The notes under the pieces were generated by a model. That model was not told where the DNA came from and did not search any database. It saw only the letters and a list, made by a program, of their open reading frames with translations. Both the position numbers and the translations under genes were made by a program. A stretch of 64,000 nt of DNA from an uncultured Alphaproteobacteria bacterium (lineage in GTDB: Bacteria > Pseudomonadota > Alphaproteobacteria > Micavibrionales > UBA1664). Positions 30,523-40,213 of this stretch are shown here, in pieces. The DNA is taken from NCBI GenBank assembly GCA_943789475.1, contig CALSUG010000006.1, forward strand, positions 124,001-188,000. Direction: 5' to 3'. Each line of letters starts with the position of its first letter. The first letter of the stretch is position 1.

Positions 30523-32157
30523 ATGACAGACACTAACATCCCAACATACCCCCTACACCAACTGGTCGATAACGCCGCGCGCGATTATCCAGGCAACAAT
30601 GCCTTTGATTTTTTAGGAAAAAAATTCACATGGGGTGAAATGGGCGAAGCCGTTGATTGCTTTGCACGTGGTCTACAAGATGCCGAAGTTGCCGTTGGCA
30701 CGAAAATTGGCCTATGCCTACCTAATTGCCCACAATATATAGTTGCCTATTACGGTGCGTTAAAGGCGGGTATGACAGTGGTGAATTACAACCCTTTATA
30801 TGCCGAGGATGAATTAGAATATCAAATTAATGATTCCGAAACGGAAATCATGGTCACGCTCGACCTTACCGCAACATACGACAAGGTCGGATTGATGCTG
30901 GATCGTACAGAAACATTAAAACATATCATCGTGTGCCGTTTCACGGATGTTTTACCGTTCCCTAAAAATTTATTATTCCCTGTATTTAAAAGCCGCGAAA
31001 TCGCGTCGTGGCCACGTGACGAGGCACATGTTGATTTTTCAGACATACTTGCCAATGAAGGCAGCCCTACACCTGTCGAAATTGACGCAGAAAATGATAT
31101 CGCCCTCCTCCAATATACTGGCGGAACGACTGGCGTACCCAAAGGCGCAATGTTAACCCACGCAAACCTGTCCGCAAATGCCGAACAAGGGTTAATAGCA
31201 TTTGAAGGTGTTAAAATGGGGGCTGAAAAAATGTTGGCTGTTATTCCATTTTTCCATGTTTTTGCCATGACGGTCGCGCTTAACCTTGGAACACGTATCG
31301 CATCTGAAATCATTGCCATTCCACGGTTTGATTTGGACGACGCCATCAAATTAATACACAAGAAAAAACCAACAGTCATGCCCGCGGTTGCCGCTATTTA
31401 TGGTGCGATTGCCAATTCACCACTTGTACAAAAATATGATTTAACATCCCTAACAAAATGTATTTCAGGTGGTGCGCCCCTGCCCGTTAAAATCAAAAAA
31501 GATTTCGAAGACATGACAGGATGCGTTTTGGTTGAGGGATATGGCCTGACCGAAACATCACCTGTTACCCACGTGAACCCCATGGATGGACGCCCGAACA
31601 AGGCAGGATCAATCGGATTACCATTGGCCGGAACCACGGTTGAAATTCGCAATCCCGACAAACCGAAAAAGGTGATGAAAGATGGTGAAAAAGGTGAAAT
31701 CTGTATCAAAGGCCCACAAGTGATGAAGGGATATTGGCACAATAACGAAGCCACCCAAAATACCATGATTGGTGATTTCCTTCGCACTGGTGATATCGCA
31801 TATAAAGACGGCGATGGTTATTTCTTTATCGTTGATCGTATCAAGGATTTGATCATTACCAACGGATATAACGTATATCCACGCCATGTTGAGGAAGCCA
31901 TCTATAAACATCAAGATGTCGAAGAATGCATTGTAGGTGGCCTGCCCGATGCAAAACGTGGTGAACGTGTAAAGGCATGGATTAAATTAAAAGATGGTCA
32001 CCGTGTGAGCGAAGACGTCCTTCGTGATTTCCTAAAAGATAAAATTTCAAAAATTGAAATGCCAAAGGATATTGAATTTAGAACTCAACCTTTACCAAAA
32101 ACCATGATCGGAAAATTATCGAGAAAAGATATTATCGCGGAAGAGATGGACACGTAA
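30523..32157 (+). CDS. Long-chain fatty acyl-CoA ligase
   Basis: A 544-residue AMP-forming ligase. It has the P-loop-like LLQYTGGTTGVPKGAM, VEGYGLTETSP for adenylate binding, and the hinge/C-terminal motifs FLRTGDIAYKDGDGYFFIVDR and IKDLIITNGYNVYP, with a final catalytic Lys near KTMIGKLSRK. It activates fatty acids to acyl-CoA at the membrane. Length and motifs fit FadD. It has its own promoter region opposite cox11 and is followed by a double-hairpin repeat. Confidence 0.93.
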   Translation: MTDTNIPTYPLHQLVDNAARDYPGNNAFDFLGKKFTWGEMGEAVDCFARGLQDAEVAVGTKIGLCLPNCPQYIVAYYGALKAGMTVVNYNPLYAEDELEYQINDSETEIMVTLDLTATYDKVGLMLDRTETLKHIIVCRFTDVLPFPKNLLFPVFKSREIASWPRDEAHVDFSDILANEGSPTPVEIDAENDIALLQYTGGTTGVPKGAMLTHANLSANAEQGLIAFEGVKMGAEKMLAVIPFFHVFAMTVALNLGTRIASEIIAIPRFDLDDAIKLIHKKKPTVMPAVAAIYGAIANSPLVQKYDLTSLTKCISGGAPLPVKIKKDFEDMTGCVLVEGYGLTETSPVTHVNPMDGRPNKAGSIGLPLAGTTVEIRNPDKPKKVMKDGEKGEICIKGPQVMKGYWHNNEATQNTMIGDFLRTGDIAYKDGDGYFFIVDRIKDLIITNGYNVYPRHVEEAIYKHQDVEECIVGGLPDAKRGERVKAWIKLKDGHRVSEDVLRDFLKDKISKIEMPKDIEFRTQPLPKTMIGKLSRKDIIAEEMDT

Positions 32158-32168
32158 TAACCACTCCC

Positions 32169-32266
32169 CGTCATTGCAGGGTTTATCCCTGCAATCCATC
32201 TAACCCCATATATTATATTGAAAATAGATTACAGGTATTTTGCGAATGCAAAAACCTGTAATGACG
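32169..32266. repeat. REPIN-like double hairpin element
   Basis: Two palindromes face each other. The first is a perfect 9-bp stem ATTGCAGGG-tttat-CCCTGCAAT (32173-32195). The second is ATTACAGGT-a-TTTTGC-gaat-GCAAAA-ACCTGTAAT (32228-32262), 9 plus 6 pairs. The outer borders are inverted copies of CGTCATT (32169-32175 and 32260-32266). This is the layout of a REP doublet; it may also terminate the fadD-like transcript and the convergent gene. I did not find a second copy in the window by eye. Confidence 0.7.
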
Positions 32267-32276
32267 AATAAAATCA

Positions 32277-32804
32277 TCACCCCAAGTGTGGAATGACTGT
32301 TCCATCGGGTGCAATACCATCGCGATTGCTACGCGCCTGTTGCCATTGAGCGTGTTGTTCAGATGGTAAATTCATGTTTGAATCTGGGTCAAATTTTTGC
32401 GCCATTAGTTGCGCTGTAATTCTTATACCGCAACCATCCCATATATCCTGTACTGTATAGTCTCCGAAAAATGCCTTGCCGCACCGTTGCAACTCTTCCT
32501 CTAAATCCAAATAACCACCAAACCCTATCACAGATGCATAATCGATTTTATCATCCACACCATCAACATAGCCTGAAAATTGAATTTCAATCACACCATC
32601 GGGACGTGTAAAAATTTTAAATTCACTTTCATCTTCCATCGTTTCTGGGGAAGATATTGTAAACATATCAAACTCCTCACCATGTGAGTGTTTTTGAACA
32701 GATATGCCTCTGCTTTTTAACTCATCAAAAAATGGTTGTAAAATTTCAGATGGTGTTTTTTGTGTTATTGCATTTGCTGATTTTCCAAATGGTACTGCGC
32801 TCAT
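32277..32804 (-). CDS. Hypothetical protein, 175 aa
   Basis: Unrecognised soluble acidic protein with several glycine-rich turns (VIGFGGYLDLEEELQRCG, DIWDGCGIRITAQLM). No signal peptide or membrane segment. It stands alone between the REPIN-like element and rnd. Composition matches the chromosome. Confidence 0.6.
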   Translation of the reverse strand: MSAVPFGKSANAITQKTPSEILQPFFDELKSRGISVQKHSHGEEFDMFTISSPETMEDESEFKIFTRPDGVIEIQFSGYVDGVDDKIDYASVIGFGGYLDLEEELQRCGKAFFGDYTVQDIWDGCGIRITAQLMAQKFDPDSNMNLPSEQHAQWQQARSNRDGIAPDGTVIPHLG

Positions 32805-32868
32805 AATATATACTCCCTATATTTTATATACATTATGAATAACGATGAAATAAAAATACGTCAACTAT

Positions 32869-33981
32869 TTAACCAACTTTACTAATGTCAATTTCACCGT
32901 CTTTGAGGGATAGGCCAACGCGACCTTCCATAAGGTCGACGCATTTCGATCCAAAAATATCGTACCGCCACCCCTTCATCGCGGGGACGTCCGCCTTTTC
33001 ACCCTTTAATGCGATTTCTTGCAAATCATCATTATCGGCAATACGGCGTGGTGTCATGTCGTTTTGTGCGGCCTCGATTTTCAACAATAATTTCAACATT
33101 TCCAAAATGCCGCCTTTATTTGCGGGGAATGATTTTTTCTTTTTCCGTTTTGGTAATGTATCTGGATCAGCATTGATGATTTTATGCACCGCATCCAACA
33201 TTGCCTTACCCATTGGCTTGTTCACTTGTGATGATTGAAAACCGCGCACACGCTCTAACGCTGTTTTGTCTTTTGGCATTGTCATCGCAATTTCCATCAC
33301 CGTATCATCACGCATAATAAAATTCTTAGGCATATCACGGCGCATTGCTTCGGCCTCACGCCACCCCGCAATTTCTTTCAACACACCCAAATGACGTGGC
33401 TTATCCGAGCGCATTTTGATTTTCTCCCATACGCGATCCGTATGTACATGATATGTGTCAGGATCGGATAAACGCGCGATGTCTTCGACGATCCACCCCT
33501 CACGACCACGCTCCGCCAATTGATCTTTCAATTTTAAATAGATGTCTTTCAGGTAAATCACATCACCCAATGCATAATCGATTTGAGCCTGTGACAATGG
33601 ACGTTTTGACCAATCGGTGAATTGTTGTGCCTTGCTAATCTCTACATTACAAATGTCTTTACACAAATTGGCGTATGATACTTGTTCACCATATCCTAAA
33701 ACGCTTGCCGCGACTTGCGTATCAAAAATGGGCGAGGGCACCTTGCCCGTTAAATGATAAAAAATTTCCAAATCTTGGTAGGCGGAATGCAACACTTTCA
33801 CCACATCAGGATCGTTGAGTGCGTCCAACAATGGTTCCATATCTGTATCAGGATCAAGAGGGTCAATAATCGTGGGTTCAATCCCCGGGCCCGACACCTG
33901 TACAAGGCATAATTTAGAAAAATATGTTTTCTCGCGCACAAATTCAGTATCAAGCAATAAATATTCTGGCTTTTTTGTCAT
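32869..33981 (-). CDS. rnd: Ribonuclease D
   Basis: A 370-residue 3'-5' exonuclease. The DEDD residues are seen in LLLDTEFVRE, HSAYQDLEIF and the YALGDVIYL block, and an HRDC domain follows at ~residues 205-285. It trims tRNA precursors. The C-terminal extension (WRYDIFGSKCVDLMEGRVGL) is the type seen in alphaproteobacterial RNase D. It diverges from aspS across 78 bp. Confidence 0.95.
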   Translation of the reverse strand: MTKKPEYLLLDTEFVREKTYFSKLCLVQVSGPGIEPTIIDPLDPDTDMEPLLDALNDPDVVKVLHSAYQDLEIFYHLTGKVPSPIFDTQVAASVLGYGEQVSYANLCKDICNVEISKAQQFTDWSKRPLSQAQIDYALGDVIYLKDIYLKLKDQLAERGREGWIVEDIARLSDPDTYHVHTDRVWEKIKMRSDKPRHLGVLKEIAGWREAEAMRRDMPKNFIMRDDTVMEIAMTMPKDKTALERVRGFQSSQVNKPMGKAMLDAVHKIINADPDTLPKRKKKKSFPANKGGILEMLKLLLKIEAAQNDMTPRRIADNDDLQEIALKGEKADVPAMKGWRYDIFGSKCVDLMEGRVGLSLKDGEIDISKVG

Positions 33982-34059
33982 AGAAAAAGACTATAAACCC
34001 TTTGCAAGTCTTTGTCATCATGGGTATAAAAAGACAACGATTTAAACCAAGGAAAAAAA

Positions 34060-35886
34060 ATGACACATCAATTCAGAACACATAATTGCGCCCAATTGCG
34101 CGCCGAAAATGTTGGCGAAACTGTAAAATTATCCGGATGGATTCACCGTAAACGTGACCATGGAGGATTATTATTCGTTGATTTGCGCGATACACACGGC
34201 CTGACCCAATGTGTTATTGATACCGATCACGCACAGTTTGAAGAATTCGATGGATGGCGCGTTGAATCCGTTGTGACGATTACGGGTAAAGTGATCGCAA
34301 GATCGGACGAGACAACAAACGACAAATTACCAACCGGTGCAATTGAGGTCGGTATTGAGAGTGTTGAGTTACAATCATCCGCCGCGACATTACCATTCCA
34401 AGTTGCCGTTGATGACGGTGCGGGTGAAGATTTACGCCTACAATATCGCTTCCTCGATCTACGTCGTAAAGACATGCACGACAAAATTCGCCTGCGTAAT
34501 AATGTGATTTCATCCATGCGCCGTCGTATGGTTGATAAAGAATTTCAAGAATTCCAAACACCAATTTTGACGGCAAGTTCACCAGAAGGCGCACGTGATT
34601 ATTTGGTTCCATCACGTTTGCACCCAGGTCAGTTTTATGCTCTACCGCAAGCACCACAGCAATTTAAACAATTATTGATGATGTCAGGATTTGATAAATA
34701 TTTCCAAATCGCACCATGTTTCCGTGATGAAGATGGTCGCGCCGACCGTTTGGCTGAATTTTATCAATTGGATATCGAGATGTCATTTGTATCTCAGGAA
34801 GATGTTTTCAACACAATTCAACCTGTTATCGCGGGCATATTTGAAGAATTTAATGATTTCACGGGTACAGCCCACAAAATTGAATGGATGCCACATATCA
34901 CATATGCGGATTCAATGTTGAAATACGGGTCAGACAAACCTGACCTTCGTAATCCATTAGAAATCGTTGATGTAACATCCGTGTTTGCACGTGATGATGT
35001 TGAATTCAAAGCTTTTAAATCAATCGTTGAAAAAGGCGGCGTTGTTCGTGCCATTAAGGCGCCAAGTGTTGCCGATCAACCGCGTTCATTTTTTGATAAG
35101 CTGAACACTTGGGCACAAGGCGAAGGCGCATTTGGTATGGGTTATATCCAATTTGCCGAAGGTGAAGGTAAAGGCCCAATTGCAAAATTTGTAACAGGTG
35201 AGGCGCAAGCCGAATTACGCACGGCGATCAACGCGGTTGACGGCGATGCAGTATTTTTTGTTTGTGACAAGGTTGAAGCGGCCGAAAAAATGGCTGGTAA
35301 GGCACGTGACGCAATTTGTGATGCGTTACCAAGCGGTCATACACACGAACGCGAAAGTGGCGTATACAAATTCGCATGGATCGTTGATTACCCAATGTTT
35401 GAACGTGATGAGGAAACAGGAAAAATTGATTTCTCTCACAACCCATTTTCAATGCCACAAGGCGGAATGGATGCATTGGATTCTGACACACCTGAAAATG
35501 TTTTGGCATATCAATATGACTGTATCTGTAACGGTTTTGAACTATGTTCTGGTGCGATCCGTAACCACAAACCTGAAATCATGGAAAAGGCATTCGGCAT
35601 GGCCGGGTATGACCAATCCGTGTTGGAAGACAAATTTGGCGGTATGTTATCAGCGTTTAAATTTGGTGCACCTCCGCATGGTGGATGTGCATTCGGGATT
35701 GACCGTATCGTGATGTTGTTGGCGAATGAGCCCAACCTTCGTGAAGTGTATGCATTCGTGATGAATGGCCAATACCAAGATCTTATGATGTCCGCACCAA
35801 GCATGGTTGATAGTGCGCAATTGAAAGATTTGCACATCAAATTAGATACGCCAAAGGCAATGGTGAACAAGGACGAAGCAGCTTAA
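34060..35886 (+). CDS. aspS: Aspartyl-tRNA synthetase
   Basis: A 608-residue class II synthetase. It has an OB-fold anticodon domain ([19 protein letters not shown]), motif 2 region ([16 protein letters not shown]), a bacterial GAD insert around residues 300-420, and motif 3 GIDRIVMLL. The start follows AAGGAAA. Alphaproteobacterial AspRS enzymes often charge both tRNA-Asp and tRNA-Asn; whether that applies here depends on Gat genes elsewhere. Confidence 0.97.
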   Translation: MTHQFRTHNCAQLRAENVGETVKLSGWIHRKRDHGGLLFVDLRDTHGLTQCVIDTDHAQFEEFDGWRVESVVTITGKVIARSDETTNDKLPTGAIEVGIESVELQSSAATLPFQVAVDDGAGEDLRLQYRFLDLRRKDMHDKIRLRNNVISSMRRRMVDKEFQEFQTPILTASSPEGARDYLVPSRLHPGQFYALPQAPQQFKQLLMMSGFDKYFQIAPCFRDEDGRADRLAEFYQLDIEMSFVSQEDVFNTIQPVIAGIFEEFNDFTGTAHKIEWMPHITYADSMLKYGSDKPDLRNPLEIVDVTSVFARDDVEFKAFKSIVEKGGVVRAIKAPSVADQPRSFFDKLNTWAQGEGAFGMGYIQFAEGEGKGPIAKFVTGEAQAELRTAINAVDGDAVFFVCDKVEAAEKMAGKARDAICDALPSGHTHERESGVYKFAWIVDYPMFERDEETGKIDFSHNPFSMPQGGMDALDSDTPENVLAYQYDCICNGFELCSGAIRNHKPEIMEKAFGMAGYDQSVLEDKFGGMLSAFKFGAPPHGGCAFGIDRIVMLLANEPNLREVYAFVMNGQYQDLMMSAPSMVDSAQLKDLHIKLDTPKAMVNKDEAA

Positions 35887-35897
35887 GAAAACGCTTT

Positions 35898-36626
35898 TTA
35901 TACAATTACAGGATTTAACCCGCGGAGATGATCGTCTTTGCGGGTTTCGTCTATCATATGCTGTAAATTTTTTAACATCACTTCACCATAATCAAATTGA
36001 CCTGCCCACAATGCAGGATACAATCCATCGTCTGGGCACTCATCTGCCTTTAACCCCTCAGGTATATGCGACCACAATTGAGCCAATTCATCATTATTTG
36101 TAATGCCCTCCGCTAAAAAGAAAGTGACAAACGCCTTTTCAATGGTCATTCCACCATCAGGTTGTCCATTCACACCCGTTCGAAAATCATCTGTCCAAAA
36201 TGTTTCCCGTTCAAACACAGTTCCCACATTAATATAGTTAAATGATGTTTGCCCTTTAACCTTATTAACCCGTAAACGCATATTCATGGGAGTAAATCGA
36301 TTATTATGCGTCCCTACTTTAAATTCCAACATTGATTGACGTCCAATAATAGCCGCACCAATTTCATTATCTGAGGGACAATAATCATCCGTAAACTTAA
36401 ACGGTAATTTATACTTATCATTCAAAGCATCGATGTATTCACCACAAAAATTAATCAGATAGCCTAACGCCTTTGTTCTCGTCATATAATCTGGTGTTTC
36501 CCGAACAGCAGGGATCGATGAAGGAAATGTCAACGAATGAACATTCATCGGTTGCACCACCTCGTTATTATTAAACGTCACACCACCCCACGCCTCCTTG
36601 GCTCTATCTAATGCTGATTTTATCAT
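35898..36626 (-). CDS. Hypothetical protein, ~242 aa
   Basis: Unrecognised soluble protein. The ATG at 36626 (MIKSALDRAKEAWGG) is chosen over one seven codons upstream that adds a poor N-terminus. No clear domain, signal or membrane part. It converges on aspS with a 12-bp gap and lies just left of the prophage remnant, so it may be the last chromosomal gene before it or part of that accessory region. Confidence 0.55.
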   Translation of the reverse strand: MIKSALDRAKEAWGGVTFNNNEVVQPMNVHSLTFPSSIPAVRETPDYMTRTKALGYLINFCGEYIDALNDKYKLPFKFTDDYCPSDNEIGAAIIGRQSMLEFKVGTHNNRFTPMNMRLRVNKVKGQTSFNYINVGTVFERETFWTDDFRTGVNGQPDGGMTIEKAFVTFFLAEGITNNDELAQLWSHIPEGLKADECPDDGLYPALWAGQFDYGEVMLKNLQHMIDETRKDDHLRGLNPVIV

Positions 36627-36658
36627 GTGAAAAATAAAAACACACAATATAAATTACG

Positions 36659-36913
36659 TCAATTTATTTCATAAAATTTTTGTATAGGATGACGGTAAAC
36701 AATGGACAATTGCCACAACCGTCCTGCACTTATACGATTTATCCCCATTTCATATTTTTGCAGTTGTTGGTAGGTCACTCCAATTTTATCAGACACATCC
36801 TTCAACGACATATCGCGCACCATACGGACGTGGTGTAACCCGACAGATAGGATGATAATTAGAAAAGAAACGGGATATAACGGTACATAACGGGATATAT
36901 CGGGACAAAACAC
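36659..36913 (-). pseudogene. XRE-type HTH regulator, damaged N-terminus
   Basis: The C-terminal ~60 residues are a good HTH_3 domain (MSLKDVSDKIGVTYQQLQKYEMGINRISAG, given here in two parts in mind: helix 2 SLKDVSDKIG, helix 3 TYQQLQKYE). The part upstream (SRYVPLYPVSFLIIIL) is not HTH-like and is encoded by a run of four 10-bp repeats, so it is not a natural start. No ATG sits at the expected start, before VGLHHVRMVRD. It may start at a rare codon or be a fragment. Related regulators act as phage or stress repressors. Confidence 0.5.
36867..36906. repeat. Four tandem 10-bp repeats
   Basis: Four consecutive 10-mers on the plus strand, GAAACGGGAT, ATAACGGTAC, ATAACGGGAT and ATATCGGGAC, share an (A/T)ACGG(G/T)A(T/C) pattern. 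The period is exactly one helical turn. The array lies directly upstream of the HTH fragment, where an operator would be expected. Confidence 0.7.
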
Positions 36914-37034
36914 ACGGAAATCAAATGTTTTGCCAAAAAATCAGGCGATTTTTAAAAGGCATTTAAAAAGTGTTTAAACGACACTTAGAAAACCCATTTT
37001 TAAAGTGTTCCGACAAATGGTTTGATAATTATTT

Positions 37035-37824
37035 CTATATTTCACGTGCCATAACACAGATGGCCTTACCCTGAATATCGATATCATCTTCATTTACCTC
37101 ATAGAGAGCCTAGTAATCCTTATTGTCAGAGATAATCATGACTTTCTTGGCAGGTAAGCGTTGCAACCGTTTTATTTGTGTTTCGCCATCAATGGCAATG
37201 AAAAACACGCCCTCTCTTGCGTTGGTGTGTTTTTCATCCTTTGAAAACACAACGTTTTCACCTTCTCTAGATCGTTGGATGCATGTGATCACCACTCATA
37301 AGACAGGAAAAAACATTTGTAGAATCAATATCAAATTTTTTGGTAATGGCTCCCCAATCAAGATCGATAGAATAGCCTGCAGGTTGTGATGATGTATCTT
37401 CCCCTGTCAGTAACCATTCAAGGGATACGCCGCCAACACGGGATATGCTCACAACAGAGGCAGCCTGTGGGGTTCTCATCCCATCAAGGTAGTCCAACAT
37501 GTTGTCGTGGTTAATGCCTGTTTCTTTCGCAAGTGCTTCTGATCCACCCATCTTATCGGCGAGTTCATTTAAACGCTCTGCAAAGGATTCGCTATATGTT
37601 GGTTCTCTGCCTGTTGCAAGCCACTGGATCGAAACACCACCAATATCTGCAATCAACCCCATTGGCTCTGACTTAGGGTCATTTCTTCCTGCAGAATAGT
37701 TGCTGAGAGTGCTTACAGGGATACCCGTTTTGGATGAAAACGAATCATAACCACCATTTTTTAGAATTAAAAACTTAATTCTGTCAGAAAGCGTTTTTGT
37801 TTCATCTTTTTTTGCTTGTTTCAT
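37035..37824 (-). pseudogene. Mu-like/CI-type repressor with S24-like domain, broken
   Basis: The N-terminal part (to 37267) has two HTH-like segments (FSSKTGIPVSTLSNYSAGRND; EALAKETGINHDNMLDYLDG, seen as separate motifs) and begins a LexA/CI C-terminal domain. The frame shifts right after GDHMHPTI; the rest (REGENVVFSKD, GETQIKRLQRLP, ISDNKDY) continues in another frame, stops at TAG 37110-37112, and could resume to 37035 (EVNEDDIDIQGKAICVMARE). The catalytic Ser of the GDSM motif is His here. The Lys of IKRLQ is kept. It faces the ner-like gene across the operator region. Not functional as a self-cleaving repressor. Confidence 0.75.
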
Positions 37825-37855
37825 CTTCCAATAACAACCTGTTTTTATTTAATAA

Positions 37856-37936
37856 ATTACAAAAAATGGATTTTTATACAAACATTTAAGATGAAAATTA
37901 CAAAAAGTGGTTTCTATAACATCCATTTTTTGTAAT
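37856..37936. promoter_or_regulatory. Three-copy operator array between repressor and ner-like gene
   Basis: ATTACAAAAAATGGAT occurs at 37856-37871, nearly repeated as ATTACAAAAAGTGGTT at 37897-37912, and as a perfect inverted copy at 37921-37936. The sites lie in the 180-bp gap between the divergent repressor and ner-like genes, the position of the O1-O3 operators of Mu-like phages. The probable ligand is the adjacent repressor or the Ner-like protein. Confidence 0.72.
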
Positions 37937-38006
37937 CATTCAAATACCACTTAACTTAAATGAATTAAAAAATCGGCTCCAACCGATCAACCCATAGGAA
38001 GAATGA

Positions 38007-38300
38007 ATGCCAAAAAAAATTCATAAAGAAGACGTTAAAGCGATGATCCGTAAAAAGGGATCAAACATGGAGGCCCTAGGGGTAAGCCATGGCCTTGGCA
38101 AATCTTCTATTAGTGCATCTTTTTGCGTCCCATCACCCACAGCCCATAAAGTCATATCCGCTTTTGTAGGACTTTCTGTCCAACGCATATGGCCTGAATG
38201 GTATGACGCTGATGGCAACCGCATCTATCAACCTAGAAAACAATCTATCGCAAAAAAACAATCACGTCACTGTCAAAAATCAAAAGGAGAATTAGCATGA
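38007..38300 (+). CDS. Ner-like DNA-binding regulator
   Basis: A 97-residue protein with the Ner/Nlp fold: DVKAMIRKKGSNMEALGVSHGL, SSISASF and VQRIWPEWYDADGNR. The last motif is diagnostic for Mu Ner homologues, which turn down early transcription by binding the control region. A basic tail (KKQSRHCQKSK) follows. The gene is intact, unlike the repressor. Its ATG follows AGGAAG. The next gene overlaps its end by 4 bp. Confidence 0.85.
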   Translation: MPKKIHKEDVKAMIRKKGSNMEALGVSHGLGKSSISASFCVPSPTAHKVISAFVGLSVQRIWPEWYDADGNRIYQPRKQSIAKKQSRHCQKSKGELA

Positions 38301-38788
38301 ACAGAAAAGATTGCCTTGATATGGCTATGGAATTTCACCCCGATACTGTTGAAGACTTAATATCGGATGCTCAAAACATATTTAGTTGGTTGAATGATGA
38401 ACTTGTCATTGATGCGGGTACTTGTTCCCCTGATCCTGAATTGGATCAACTTCTCGCAGATGCTCTAAAATCAAAAACAGTACAACCTAAACAAAAAAAC
38501 GTTTCATCCCATAACGATAATATACCTCATTACGATACAGAAACGATTACGACAAAAACAACAAAGTCAAATGATGATGAACCGATTCGGTCACCACAGG
38601 CAATTTACAACCTCATTAAATTGTTCATTGAAGAAGGTTCTGAACCTCGCCCCCGTGATTTAATCGAAGCAGGTGCATGTCAGAACGGTATCTACCATGC
38701 ATTAAAACAATTGGAAGATCAGAACAAAATAGAGCGTATCAGACTTGCGCCGCGCAATACCATTATTCGTTTAAAGGAGGTTGCGTAA
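38297..38788 (+). CDS. Hypothetical protein with winged-helix-like C-terminus
   Basis: A 163-residue protein. The middle is a low-complexity T/K/D-rich linker (~60-95); the end (IYNLIKLFIEEGSEPRPRDL, then NGIYHALKQLEDQNKIERI) looks like a small winged helix. The start overlaps the ner-like stop (ATGA) with upstream SD AAAAGGAGAA. Probably an early phage gene of regulatory type; not further identified. Confidence 0.6.
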   Translation: MNRKDCLDMAMEFHPDTVEDLISDAQNIFSWLNDELVIDAGTCSPDPELDQLLADALKSKTVQPKQKNVSSHNDNIPHYDTETITTKTTKSNDDEPIRSPQAIYNLIKLFIEEGSEPRPRDLIEAGACQNGIYHALKQLEDQNKIERIRLAPRNTIIRLKEVA

Positions 38789-38982
38789 TGAGACAGTCTT
38801 CTTTCCTACACCCCACATATGGATATTTCACGGAAATGGAATATGGAATTTTGCAGGCAAAAAACTTGTCACCTGCGGATATGAAACGCGCCGAGGCAAT
38901 CAAGAAGAAATCGGTTGAACGCAAAAAGGCCGTTCAAAAAATGGCCAAACTTAAACAGAAAATCGGAAACAAAGGAAAATAA
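38788..38982 (+). CDS. Small basic protein
   Basis: A 64-residue protein starting at ATG 38788, overlapping the previous stop (TAATG) and following the strong SD AAAGGAGG at 38773-38780. The C-terminal half is lysine-rich and helical (AEAIKKKSVERKKAVQKMAK). A longer upstream frame exists but ignores this start. Unrecognised. Confidence 0.6.
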   Translation: MRQSSFLHPTYGYFTEMEYGILQAKNLSPADMKRAEAIKKKSVERKKAVQKMAKLKQKIGNKGK

Positions 38983-38984
38983 AA

Positions 38985-39233
38985 ATGGATAACGTTACTA
39001 AAATTATAAACCACTCCGAATTGAAACAACAGTTGCAAGAAAGACGTGAAAGACAAGAAGGAGTGGATTTTCACGATGATATTATTCAAGCCCTTCGTCA
39101 TAAACGCCGCATCATTGATCGTGAAATGGACATTATTGATCACAAAATGAACCGTGTTCACAAAATGGAAAAAGAATGCGGTCAGTTAATCACTCTTTCA
39201 AATAAAATCAGACAAGAACAGGCAGACAAATAA
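38985..39233 (+). CDS. Small coiled-coil protein
   Basis: An 82-residue charged, helical protein (ELKQQLQERRERQEGVDF, then DREMDIIDHKMNRVHKMEKE) with an AAAGGAAA SD. It overlaps the next gene by one base. Unrecognised; small proteins in this place of Mu-like phages vary widely. Confidence 0.55.
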   Translation: MDNVTKIINHSELKQQLQERRERQEGVDFHDDIIQALRHKRRIIDREMDIIDHKMNRVHKMEKECGQLITLSNKIRQEQADK

Positions 39234-40008
39234 TGTCAAAGCGTCGCCCATACAGGGATAAGAACCAACCCAGTTTATTTGATTTTAGTGGCAATTTCAC
39301 GATTGGAACAATCAATATAAACCAAGGACATCAAAGCGAACCTGACGGAAGCCGTCACGAGTTTCTGTTGAAGCATATATCGGTGGTCCTGATTTTAAAG
39401 AGAAAGCCGAAGAGTTTCGCAAGAAATTATTAATGCCAGGTGCGGGTAAATTAGTTTTGCCGCATCAGGGCGAAATGAAGGTCATAGTTAAAAATCCTCG
39501 TCGGGTGCATCAATATAATGAAGTGGGTCTTGTTCGTTTTTCTATTGCCTTTGAAATCACAGACGAAGAACCAACAACAACGCAAGCACCATTACAAACA
39601 GTCTATGAATTAGGTAATGCAAAGACAGATGCCCTATCAGCATTTAAGCTGAATTTCTTAGCCGCCTATATCAGTAGCGCGCCTGATTTTGTATTGGATG
39701 ATATTATTGCCCAACACAGAGGAATTTAAAACCGTTTTAAAGGGTGTTTTAAATACGGTTGAATCGGTAATTAATTTGCCATCGATGCGCGTGTCATCGG
39801 CAACAGATTTGATCACTGATTTTGAAAATATCTTTAGTGATTTTGAAAATATATTTAAGCCATCTGTGCCTTTTGCATCTGTAATACAAGCAGATATTGA
39901 AGTGATTGAACCCGCCGATGCGGTGCAAGGTGTTATAGGTTTAACATCATCGGCATCAAAAAGCCGGTTCGATCAAGAAACATCATCTTTGAACACGCAA
40001 GCCATCCC
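39233..40008 (+). pseudogene. gp43-like DNA circularisation/tail protein, frameshifted and truncated
   Basis: Three frames join to one gp43-like protein. After ATG 39233 and an odd N-terminus, the frame shifts at ~39365 to VSVEAYIGGPDFKEKAEEF and GAGKLVLPHQGEMKVIVKNP, which match the DNA-circularisation N-terminal domain. It shifts again at ~39715, from DDIIAQ to TEEFKTVLKGVLNTVESV, and continues to ~40008, where the inverted segment begins. At ~260 residues it is much shorter than the usual 400-500. The N-terminal part before VSVEAY may be a fusion. Confidence 0.65.
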
Positions 40009-40213
40009 GATCCGCACCAAGGAATAAAACGATGGCTTTTGCACCAGGTAATGGATGATGTGAAAATCCTGCAGGCTGTAAAAATTCAAGATTTTTAATT
40101 TCTCCCGCTAACACTTCGACCTGTACGGCCATGTGCTTTCCCTTATCATTCACTGACTTCAATTCAGCACGGGCAATCATGTTTTTAACTTTGTTAATGA
40201 GGGTGTTAATCAT
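40004..40213 (-). pseudogene. gp45-like baseplate assembly protein V, N-terminal part
   Basis: Starts at ATG 40213 behind GGGGAGG. Residues NMIARAELKSVNDKGK, VQVEVLAGE and GFSHHPLPGAKAIVLFLGADRD match the N-terminal domain of Mu gp45 / baseplate V spike proteins. Homology ends at the inversion junction; the frame then runs to an accidental stop at 39983. The C-terminal part lies on the plus strand from 41007. Confidence 0.75.
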
